A DNA stretch of 33,197 nucleotides from Lutibacter sp. (GTDB taxonomy: Bacteria; Bacteroidota; Bacteroidia; Flavobacteriales; Flavobacteriaceae). Positions 26,481-33,197 of the stretch are shown here, one piece after another (position 1 is the stretch's first letter; the number at the start of each line of letters is the position of its first letter). A program made the position numbers and the translations under genes. The DNA lies in assembly GCA_028696945.1 (NCBI GenBank), contig JAQVGD010000012.1:1-33197 (forward strand), in the 5' to 3' direction. The notes below the pieces were generated by a model. The model searched no databases. It had not been told where the DNA came from and saw only the letters and a list, made by a program, of their open reading frames with translations.

Positions 26481-27536
26481 TTAATCACAATGTTTTTCAA
26501 GTTTGAATTTATTGTCTTCAAAACGCAAATCAATTTCATCATCATCTTCTATTTCATGAAGCTTCCAATCAAAGGAAAAATCGGCTAAAGTTTCAAAATT
26601 TATTTTTAATAAGATGTCGGTATCAGATGAGTCAACTTCCCAGGTTCCAAAAATTTCATTTCCATTATTAATCGCTTTTAAAACTCCTTCACTCAAAAAG
26701 AAGAAGGTATAATTTTCATATTGCTCTGTTTGCTCAACATCATTAATTTTAAGTTTATCAACTTTCCAAGAACATGTTTTTAACAATTGGGTTAATTGTT
26801 CTTGAGAACAATCGTCGCAATCATCATCATCGTAATCATTGTCGTCATCTTCATCGCACATATCTTTAACCTGTTCAATTTCATTTTCTAACATATCCAT
26901 ATTTTCAATGTTTCTTTCTGTACCATCAAAAAGGATTATTGAAATTGGAAAATTAATGACTACTATATCGTTATCATCTATATCGTCAATCAATTTATAA
27001 AACTGCTCATCATTTACAACACTCACAGTTTTAGTTAATTGATTTTCTGAATTATACATAGACAAGCTTATTGGATATACAAAATCTAAACATTCAATAT
27101 CGTCATCTATTTCGTTTTCATCTCCACAATCCTCAATTAAAGCTTCTAGTTCATCTTGCGTATTGATGGTTATTTTGGAATAATCATTTAAAATAACTAC
27201 AATTGGGAAAAATATTTCTAAGTGATCTGAATCATCATCAAATTCATCAAAAATAGCTTCTATTACTTCAAAATCATCTTCTGAATCTACGTAAATCTCT
27301 AATCCGTTTACACTTACTGTTATTGGAAGTTGAACTTGCAAACAACTCGAATTGTCGATAATATTATCTTTTGAACCATCTTTTGTAACTGTGCGTTGTA
27401 CTAAATTGGTTACATTAGCGTTCACTTTTAAAGCTTCGCCTTGGGCTGGTTCTGTAATTTGTGATATTTCATCCTGACAAGAAATAAACGCCACAAAAAA
27501 TAAACTTAGAAAAAATAAATTGTAGAAATGTTTCAT
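26481..27536 (-). CDS. Asp/Glu-rich lipoprotein with internal repeats and lipocalin-like C-terminus
   Basis: This 351-aa protein has a lipoprotein signal peptide with lipobox FISC (Cys20). Residues 60-240 contain four degenerate repeats of about 50 residues. Each starts with an [L/F/Y]-P-I-x-(V/L/I) strand (LPITVSVNG, FPIVVILND, YPISLSMYN, FPISIILFD) and ends in an acidic helix. A cluster DEDDDNDYDDDDCDDC follows at about 225-240. The C-terminal 100 residues (SWKVDKLKIND ... YENYTFFFLSEGVLKAIN ... GTWEV) look like a lipocalin-type beta-barrel domain. The fold would be surface- or periplasm-exposed and is very acidic, consistent with cation binding (inference). It diverges from the ECF sigma gene and has the same GTAGGG-N16-TGTTATA motif as fecR. 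No family name recognised. Confidence 0.85.
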   Translation of the reverse strand: MKHFYNLFFLSLFFVAFISCQDEISQITEPAQGEALKVNANVTNLVQRTVTKDGSKDNIIDNSSCLQVQLPITVSVNGLEIYVDSEDDFEVIEAIFDEFDDDSDHLEIFFPIVVILNDYSKITINTQDELEALIEDCGDENEIDDDIECLDFVYPISLSMYNSENQLTKTVSVVNDEQFYKLIDDIDDNDIVVINFPISIILFDGTERNIENMDMLENEIEQVKDMCDEDDDNDYDDDDCDDCSQEQLTQLLKTCSWKVDKLKINDVEQTEQYENYTFFFLSEGVLKAINNGNEIFGTWEVDSSDTDILLKINFETLADFSFDWKLHEIEDDDEIDLRFEDNKFKLEKHCD

Positions 27537-27652
27537 GAGTTACAAATTTAAAATTAATTGTAAATAACCAAGAGGTTTTGGGGTTTTTTGGCATTAAACT
27601 TTTTAGTTTTAATAATATGCAAACCTCTTGGAATTTTTTACACAATCATGTA

Positions 27653-27681
27653 TATAACAGTTTATTTTGAAAAAACCCTAC
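27653..27681 (-). promoter_or_regulatory. Predicted ECF promoter of the Asp-rich lipoprotein
   Basis: On the minus strand GTAGGG (27676-27681), 16 bp, TGTTATA (27653-27659). Sequence and spacing are identical to the motifs at 28265 and 31859. It lies 117 bp before the start codon, leaving a long leader. Confidence 0.7.
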
Positions 27682-27740
27682 TTATTTTTTAAAATAATTA
27701 TATTTAAACCTAAAATTAATCTGAAATTTTCATAAAATTT

Positions 27741-28256
27741 ATGAATCATAATATTGATGAAGCGTATTGTAATGAAAAAAAATTCAGTGATTTTTTTTTA
27801 AATAATTCAGCATTATTGCGCAATTATATGTACTACAAATGTGGAGATGCAGAATTGGCAAATGACATTGTTCAAGATGCTTTTTTAAAATTTTGGGATA
27901 ATTGTAAAAAAGTAATTCCGGGAAAAGCAAAATCTTTTTTATTTGCCATTGCAAATAATTTATTTTTAAATGAATATGCTAAAAGCAAGGTAGCATTAAC
28001 TTTTAAAAGTATCCCACAAAAGAAATACACCCATGAAACTCCAGAGTTTTTATTGGAAGAAAAAGAGTTTGGCGAAAAATTACAAAAAGCACTTTCAAAC
28101 TTAACTGAAACACAACGAACAACTTTTTTAATGAATAGAATTGATGGTAAGAAATACAAGGAAATTGCTGAAATTTTGGGAATTTCGGTAAAAGCGGTTG
28201 AGAAAAGAATACACAACGCTTTGTTAAGTTTGAGAAAAGAAATTGAAAATATTTAG
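27741..28256 (+). CDS. ECF-type RNA polymerase sigma-70 factor (FecI-like)
   Basis: This 171-aa protein is an extracytoplasmic function sigma factor with region 2 at about 22-85 (LLRNYMYYKCGDAELANDIVQDAFLKFW). Region 4 lies at about 112-168 (LSNLTETQRTTFLMNRIDGKKYKEIAEILGISVKAVEKRIHNAL). No region 1 or 3 is present. It is followed by its cognate FecR anti-sigma and a TonB-dependent receptor with an STN domain, the classic surface-signalling trio. Its regulon is probably defined by the GTAGGG-N16-TGTTATA sites at 27653, 28265 and 31859. The sigma gene itself lacks this motif and a recognisable housekeeping promoter, so its own control is unclear. Confidence 0.95.
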   Translation: MNHNIDEAYCNEKKFSDFFLNNSALLRNYMYYKCGDAELANDIVQDAFLKFWDNCKKVIPGKAKSFLFAIANNLFLNEYAKSKVALTFKSIPQKKYTHETPEFLLEEKEFGEKLQKALSNLTETQRTTFLMNRIDGKKYKEIAEILGISVKAVEKRIHNALLSLRKEIENI

Positions 28257-28264
28257 CAAATAAA

Positions 28265-28293
28265 GTAGGGAAAACCTGTATTTAATTGTTATA
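28265..28293 (+). promoter_or_regulatory. Predicted ECF promoter of fecR-TBDR
   Basis: GTAGGG (28265-28270), 16 bp, TGTTATA (28287-28293), located between the sigma stop codon and fecR, 24 bp before the fecR ATG. It would let the sigma factor drive its anti-sigma and receptor separately from itself. Confidence 0.75.
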
Positions 28294-28316
28294 TAACTGT
28301 TATATGAATTTTACAG

Positions 28317-29222
28317 ATGGAAAAAAACTATTTTTTAGCAAAATGGCTTAATGGCGAAATAACCGAAGAAACACTTAAGGAACATGTAAGTGAGGAAGAA
28401 ATACGCGCGTATAAAAAAATAATTTCAGCCACAAACCAACTTGAAGCACCAAGTTATAATGCGCAGGAATCTTTAGAAAAAATAAAGAAAACGCATGCTA
28501 AAACCGCCGTAAAGAAACTGAAATTTACCAAATATTTTTACAGAATTGCAGCCGTGTTTGCGGTGTTAATTACTTCGTATTATTTTATTTCAACAAAAGA
28601 CACAAGTTACACAACAAATTTAGCCGAGAAAATTACTTTTGAACTACCAGACCAGTCTGAAGTGCATTTAAATGCCGATTCAAAAATTACTTTTAATGCC
28701 AAAAATTGGAAAAAAAACAGAACCTTAAATTTAAAAGGCGAAGCTTATTTCAGGGTAAAAAAAGGGAATAAATTTACTGTAAATTCAGATTTGGGTTCCG
28801 TTCAAGTTCTAGGCACAAAATTTAATGTTATTGAAAGAGACCAATATTTTGAAGTGAATTGTTATGAAGGTTTGGTAAGTGTAACTTCTAAAATTGAGAC
28901 CGTTAAGGTTCCTGCAGGAAGTTCCTATAAAATACTCAATAAAGTTTCTCAATTTTCAAAAAATACGAGTGAAATAATGCCTGCTTGGCTTCAAAACAGC
29001 AGTTCATTTAAAAGTATGCCGTATAAATATGTTGTGAAAGAATTGGAAAGACAATATAATATTTCCATTGAATATGATGTTAAGTATGAAAATAATTTAT
29101 TTACAGGAAGTTTTATTCATTCAAATTTAGAATTGGCTTTACAGGCAATCAGCATTCCCTTAAACCTAAAATACGAAATTATCAGCGATAAAAAAGTGTA
29201 TTTAAAATTAGATGAAAATTAA
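28317..29222 (+). CDS. FecR-family anti-sigma factor with DUF4974 domain
   Basis: This 301-aa protein has a cytoplasmic N-terminal anti-sigma segment (residues 1-70). One membrane helix lies at about 73-91 (YFYRIAAVFAVLITSYYFI). The periplasmic FecR domain is at about 105-200 (ITFELPDQSEVHLNADSKITF ... GEAYFRVKKGNKFTVNSDLGSVQVLGTKFNV). A C-terminal DUF4974-type domain is at about 230-300 (YKYVVKELERQYNISIEYD...). It holds or activates the adjacent sigma factor in response to the receptor STN domain. The stop codon overlaps the receptor ATG by 11 bp, so the two are translationally coupled. Confidence 0.95.
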   Translation: MEKNYFLAKWLNGEITEETLKEHVSEEEIRAYKKIISATNQLEAPSYNAQESLEKIKKTHAKTAVKKLKFTKYFYRIAAVFAVLITSYYFISTKDTSYTTNLAEKITFELPDQSEVHLNADSKITFNAKNWKKNRTLNLKGEAYFRVKKGNKFTVNSDLGSVQVLGTKFNVIERDQYFEVNCYEGLVSVTSKIETVKVPAGSSYKILNKVSQFSKNTSEIMPAWLQNSSSFKSMPYKYVVKELERQYNISIEYDVKYENNLFTGSFIHSNLELALQAISIPLNLKYEIISDKKVYLKLDEN

Positions 29223-31767
29223 CAAACTAAAGCCTTTATTAATTTTTACTTGTCTTCTTTATTCAATTTTTAGTTTTTCACAAAATTTAACTGAGGAAAG
29301 CAAATTGCTTTCTAAAATTTTAGTTGAAATAGAAAAAGAATATGAGGTTACCTTTACCTATGCCAACAAAGTAATTGAAACCATTAAAATTACACCACCT
29401 TTAAAAAAAATAACGCTTCCAGAAATCATTGAATATTTAAAAGAAAAGACCGGCTTGGTATTTACCTTTTCAACTTCAACAAATATTTTAATAAGCAAAA
29501 AATCGGGTATTGAAATTATTTGTGGCTATTTGGTTGATTTTAATTCCAACCAATACCTTAAAGGAGCTCATATTTCTGTCTTAAAATCCAATATTCATAC
29601 CACCTCAAATAGTGTGGGCTATTTTAGCATTCCAAAAATTAGTGAAAATCAGGTAATTCAAATTAGTTATATCGGTTATCCAACCTTGTCTTTAAATTCT
29701 ACCGATTTTTTGACTAATAAATGTTTGACAATCACATTAACTGAAAAATTTGAAGAACTGAGCGAAGTTATTTTGCAAAATTATTTAACCTCGGGAATTA
29801 CCATAAAAACCGATAACTCATTTGTAATTTCCCCACAGGAATTTGGTATTTTACCAGGACTGGTTGAGCCTGATGTTTTGCATCAAATACAAGCTTTACC
29901 GGGTATAAGCAGTGTGGATGAAACTGTTTCTGACATTAACATTAGAGGAGGAACAAACGACCAAAACCTATTGCTTTGGGACGGTATAAAAATGTATCAT
30001 TCAGGGCATTTTTTTGGATTAATTTCTGCGTTTAATCCGTATCTAACAGAAAGTGTTACCGTAATTAAAAACGGCACCGATTCCCAATATAATGATGGTG
30101 TTTCTGGAACTATTTCTATTGAATCAATTGATGAAATAAAAGAGAAACCATTTGGTGGAGCCGGAATTAATTTACTGAGTGCCGATGCTTATGGACAAAT
30201 ACCAATTTCAAAAAAACTGGCAATTCAAGTATCTGGAAGACGGGCTTTTACTGATTTATGGAACTCGTTAACTTTCGAACAATATTTTAATCGTGCATTT
30301 CAAAATTCTAAAGTTTCTGCTTATTCAAATGCAGACAACGAGCAAGTTGAATCTGGTTCAAACTTTTATTTTTATGATTATAGCATTAAATTATTATATA
30401 ATATTAATGAAAAACACCAATTTAGATTTAGCTTTTTAGATGTTAAAAATGAACTTGATTATAAAGAAGCAATCGATTTAGAAAAGGAAGCTGACGAGGA
30501 ATACAAAGAAAGTAGTTTGGAACAAAAAAACAAGGGTTTTGGATTTCAATTAACCGACAATTGGAACTCAAAATTTAAAACAGTTTTTAATGCTTATTAT
30601 ACAAAATACAACCTAAATTCTTCAAATCAGGAGCTTTTTACGGAGCAGCTTTTACAACAGCGCAATGAAGTTTTGGAAACAGGCTTAAAATTAAATACGC
30701 ACTATTCAATTTCAAAGAAAATTCAACTGTTAAATGGTTATCATTATTATGAATTGGGAATTACAAATACAGAGGTTGTAAATGTTCCAGATTACAGTCG
30801 GATTATTAAAAATGTGCTGAGAAATCATTCGCTTTTTAGTGAAGTTAATTACACTTCAAGTGACAAAGAAACGTTTGTGAATGCTGGATTGCGATTGAAT
30901 TATATTGAAAATTTTAACACATTTATTATTGAACCCAGATTACAGGCATTGCATAAGCTAAATAAACATTTTTCGTTTAAAATTGCTGGTGAATTTAAAA
31001 GCCAGAATGCCACTCAAATTATAGATTTACAAGAAGATTTTTTAGGAGTTGAAAAAAGACGATGGATTTTAGCTGACAATACAACCACCCCAATCATAAA
31101 AAGCCAACAAGCTTCTGCTGGATTTAATTTCCACAAACAACATATTTTTATTGATATAGAGGGCTTTTACAAATATGTAGATGGTATTACAACTGCAAAT
31201 CAAGGATTTCAAAATCAAAATCAGTACATAAAAACTTCTGGAAGTTATACTGTAAAAGGAATTGAATTTTTAATTAATAGAAAAACCGATACTTTTAGTA
31301 CATGGTTAGGCTATACTTATAATCACAATACCTATAATTTTCCAGAGTTAACACCTAGTGAATTTCCGAATAATTTGGATATTAGACACAGCATTTCGTT
31401 TGGAAACACCTACACTTATAAGAAATTTAATTTTGCTATCGGACTTTTATGGCGAAATGGAAAACCTTATACTACACCTCAAGAGGCAAATCCAATTACT
31501 GTTGACGGCATTAATTCTTATATAAATTACAACTCCCCAAATAGCGATAATTTACCAAATTACTATAGGGTCGATTTTTCATCAACCTATAAATTTAATC
31601 TAAACAAAAAAGTTGACGCAATGGCTGGCATTTCAATTTTAAACATTTTAAACACTAAAAATATTTTAAATACTTACTACAAAATAACTCCTGAAAGTAC
31701 CATAAACACTATTAATAGTGTTGCTTTAGCCACAACTCCCAATTTCACTTTTAGAATTTCTTTTTAA
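29212..31767 (+). CDS. TonB-dependent outer-membrane receptor with STN signalling domain
   Basis: This 851-aa protein has a signal peptide (MKINKLKPLLIFTCLLYSIFSFSQ). The STN (secretin/TonB N-terminal) signalling domain at about 28-95 is the part that contacts FecR. A carboxypeptidase-regulatory-like beta-sandwich (about 100-180) is followed by the plug domain (about 205-310, with SDINIRGGTNDQNLLLWDG). The beta-barrel reaches the C-terminal phenylalanine of ...TPNFTFRISF. The length suits a Bacteroidetes receptor without a SusD partner, and no SusD gene follows. Ligand unknown. The linked acidic lipoproteins suggest a cationic or metal-related substrate, but this is speculation. Confidence 0.94.
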   Translation: MKINKLKPLLIFTCLLYSIFSFSQNLTEESKLLSKILVEIEKEYEVTFTYANKVIETIKITPPLKKITLPEIIEYLKEKTGLVFTFSTSTNILISKKSGIEIICGYLVDFNSNQYLKGAHISVLKSNIHTTSNSVGYFSIPKISENQVIQISYIGYPTLSLNSTDFLTNKCLTITLTEKFEELSEVILQNYLTSGITIKTDNSFVISPQEFGILPGLVEPDVLHQIQALPGISSVDETVSDINIRGGTNDQNLLLWDGIKMYHSGHFFGLISAFNPYLTESVTVIKNGTDSQYNDGVSGTISIESIDEIKEKPFGGAGINLLSADAYGQIPISKKLAIQVSGRRAFTDLWNSLTFEQYFNRAFQNSKVSAYSNADNEQVESGSNFYFYDYSIKLLYNINEKHQFRFSFLDVKNELDYKEAIDLEKEADEEYKESSLEQKNKGFGFQLTDNWNSKFKTVFNAYYTKYNLNSSNQELFTEQLLQQRNEVLETGLKLNTHYSISKKIQLLNGYHYYELGITNTEVVNVPDYSRIIKNVLRNHSLFSEVNYTSSDKETFVNAGLRLNYIENFNTFIIEPRLQALHKLNKHFSFKIAGEFKSQNATQIIDLQEDFLGVEKRRWILADNTTTPIIKSQQASAGFNFHKQHIFIDIEGFYKYVDGITTANQGFQNQNQYIKTSGSYTVKGIEFLINRKTDTFSTWLGYTYNHNTYNFPELTPSEFPNNLDIRHSISFGNTYTYKKFNFAIGLLWRNGKPYTTPQEANPITVDGINSYINYNSPNSDNLPNYYRVDFSSTYKFNLNKKVDAMAGISILNILNTKNILNTYYKITPESTINTINSVALATTPNFTFRISF

Positions 31768-31858
31768 AAATTAAAATTATTAATGGGCCATTATTATTTA
31801 TAAAAATAGCCTGTTGCCATACAAATTGAAATTTTTATTTAAAACTATTGATTTAATG

Positions 31859-31887
31859 GTAGGGTTTTCTCCCTGCTGTTTGTTATA
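31859..31887 (+). promoter_or_regulatory. Predicted ECF promoter of the Ig-like/Asp-tract lipoprotein
   Basis: GTAGGG (31859-31864), 16 bp, TGTTATA (31881-31887), 147 bp before the ATG at 32035. It is the third copy of the bipartite motif. The leader between motif and ATG has no other gene. Confidence 0.7.
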
Positions 31888-32034
31888 AAATAGGTATGGT
31901 AACTGCTCACACATAAATGGATTATAAACTATTAAATAGATTTTATGTTTGAAAAGATATGATGCTTATTAATAGCATCCATCTTATGAAGAGGGTTGAT
32001 CTTTTAACTAGAATTTAATTAAAAAATTAAAAAA

Positions 32035-33197
32035 ATGAAATTATTAAAAAATTTATTGACAACTTTTGCGATAGCGGCGGTTGTTTTAGTGACTAGTTGT
32101 TCAAGTGATGAAGGCATCACAACAAGTCAGTCAGATGTAAATCTTGCAGAAGCAGGTCTTAAAGAAACATTTCCTGCAAATCTTGCTGAAACCGTGGCTG
32201 TTAATCCTCTAATAGTCGTAAATTTTAAAAGTACCGCCAATCCGTCAGAAGTAGCAGCATCTGTCTTAACCTTAAAAAAAGGGACAACGCCAATTTCTGG
32301 CACAGTAACCTTTTCAGGGACTACAGCTGTTTTTAGACCAGATACTTATTTGGCAACTAATTCCCAGTTTACTGCAACAATAAAAACCAATTTAAAGGAT
32401 GGATCTTCCAATGATAACGAAAAGGAACATTCTTGGACATTTAGAACTGATGATCACCACCATGAGAAATCGTTTTCAGTTGTTTCGGTTACTCCCAAAA
32501 ATAAAGATATTGATGTAGCGTTTGACGTTCATCCCACTATTAAATTCAGCAGGGAAATGAAATCAGAAATGACAAAATTGGTAACTTTTACCTTAAAACA
32601 AGGAACAACAGTTGTTGAGGGTTCATTAACCTATTCCAATAAAACTGCTACATTTATTCCAACAAGTAATTTAAAAGCCAATACTTTATACACAGGAGCA
32701 ATTATAATAAATAACAGCAATAGTAATGAAGATGATGATGACGATGATGACAATCATTATTATGAAGATGATGATGACGACGATGATGATGATGATGATG
32801 ATGATGACGATGATGACGATGATGACGATGATGACAACGATGATGATGACGATGATCATCATTCAACGAACACCTATATATGGGGTTTTACAACACTTGC
32901 ACCTGTTGTAGGAGACACAACTGCGCCAACAGTGCTTTCTGTAGTTCCAGCAAATAATGCAACTTCAATAGCTGTCAACAGTAATGTTACCGCAACTTTC
33001 AGCGAAGCTATGGATGCATCAACCATTTCAACTGCTACTTTTACCTTAAAACAAGGAACAACAAATATAATAGGATCGGTTTCTTATTCGGGTACAACGG
33101 CTACTTTTAACCCAACCAACGACCTTGATGCTGGATTGGTTTATACGGCAACAATTACCACAGGAGCTAAAGATGTTGCTGGAAATGCAATTACCAC
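32035..33197 (+). CDS. Lipoprotein with SbsA-type Ig-like domains and poly-Asp insertion (3' end beyond the window)
   Basis: This frame is open from ATG 32035 to the window end (at least 387 codons) and is absent from the ORF track, presumably because it has no stop here. It starts with a lipoprotein signal peptide (VLVTSC, Cys22). At least three Big_5/SbsA-like Ig domains follow; the third opens with VVPANNATSIAVNSNVTATFSEAMD and contains TLKQGTT. Inside the second, residues 233-276 are an insertion of 7 Asp, NHYYE, 23 Asp, N, 6 Asp, HH, encoded by (GAT/GAC)n. The rest is Thr/Ser-rich, typical of surface-exposed adhesin-like lipoproteins. The poly-Asp could bind divalent cations and its codon tract is slippage-prone. 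It carries the same promoter motif as fecR. Confidence 0.88.
   Translation, partial: MKLLKNLLTTFAIAAVVLVTSCSSDEGITTSQSDVNLAEAGLKETFPANLAETVAVNPLIVVNFKSTANPSEVAASVLTLKKGTTPISGTVTFSGTTAVFRPDTYLATNSQFTATIKTNLKDGSSNDNEKEHSWTFRTDDHHHEKSFSVVSVTPKNKDIDVAFDVHPTIKFSREMKSEMTKLVTFTLKQGTTVVEGSLTYSNKTATFIPTSNLKANTLYTGAIIINNSNSNEDDDDDDDNHYYEDDDDDDDDDDDDDDDDDDDDDDDNDDDDDDHHSTNTYIWGFTTLAPVVGDTTAPTVLSVVPANNATSIAVNSNVTATFSEAMDASTISTATFTLKQGTTNIIGSVSYSGTTATFNPTNDLDAGLVYTATITTGAKDVAGNAIT
32731..32862 (+). repeat. (GAT/GAC)n trinucleotide tract coding for poly-Asp
   Basis: A run of GAT and GAC codons (132 nt, interrupted by AAT CAT TAT TAT GAA and AAC) encodes 36 Asp. The track ORF 32726-32911 is its frame-shifted shadow. 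In-frame slippage would change length in whole residues. Confidence 0.92.

Noticed and set aside
32726-32911. ORF of 61 aa rich in Met/Thr
   Set aside because: It is a frame-shifted reading of the GAT/GAC tract in the large lipoprotein gene that starts at 32035.

Overview
The window looks like a chromosomal segment of a marine-type flavobacterium (Bacteroidetes, Flavobacteriaceae-like). The evidence is low GC, A-rich start contexts without Shine-Dalgarno motifs, promoters of the Bacteroidetes form TTG-N19-TAnnTTTG, a FecI/FecR/TonB-dependent-receptor cassette with an STN domain, several lipoproteins, and a gcvH - VanZ - TonB gene string. The taxonomy is inferred from gene content only.

Left core (1-7,864): gcvH, a VanZ-like membrane protein, a TonB energy transducer and a small retropepsin-like aspartic protease lie on the + strand. 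They converge on the odhA-odhB (sucA-sucB) operon on the - strand. The convergent gap (2,500-3,395) holds a GC-rich composite repeat: 7-bp GGAAGTC/AGAAGTC tandem arrays interleaved with four copies of a hairpin-bearing core of about 100 bp. A complete tRNA-Asn(GTT) gene with its own promoter and terminator closes the core.

Accessory island at tRNA-Asn (7,865-22,354): the 3' end of tRNA-Asn is repeated at 20,099-20,127 and again at 22,327-22,354. This marks two tandem insertions with no integrase left in the window. Module 1 (about 12.3 kb) carries a NUMOD1-like gene remnant, a type I restriction-modification system (hsdM, hsdS, hsdR), an AAA/DUF4143 ATPase and a DUF262-HNH protein with a C-terminal HEPN-like RNxxxH motif. 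The last lies between two copies of the hsdR 5' end. The module also holds a tight three-gene minus-strand operon led by a TIGR04255-family protein, whose other two members I do not recognise. Module 2 (about 2.2 kb) is a hipBA toxin-antitoxin pair preceded by a phased array of direct repeats that looks like its operator.

Right core (22,355-33,197): a secreted S9 prolyl-oligopeptidase-type peptidase and a DnaQ-like exonuclease are followed by an extracytoplasmic signalling locus. That locus is an ECF sigma factor, a FecR anti-sigma factor, a TonB-dependent receptor with STN domain, and two unusual Asp-rich lipoproteins. One lipoprotein is divergent. The other, not in the ORF track, is cut by the window edge and contains SbsA-type Ig-like domains and a tract of more than 35 aspartates. 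An identical bipartite motif, GTAGGG-N16-TGTTATA, precedes fecR and both lipoprotein genes. It reads as a local regulon promoter, and is the strongest regulatory inference in the window.

The best candidates for something undescribed are the ECF regulon joining two Asp-rich lipoproteins to one receptor, the excisable DUF262-HNH-HEPN cassette inside the type I system, and the TIGR04255 three-gene operon.
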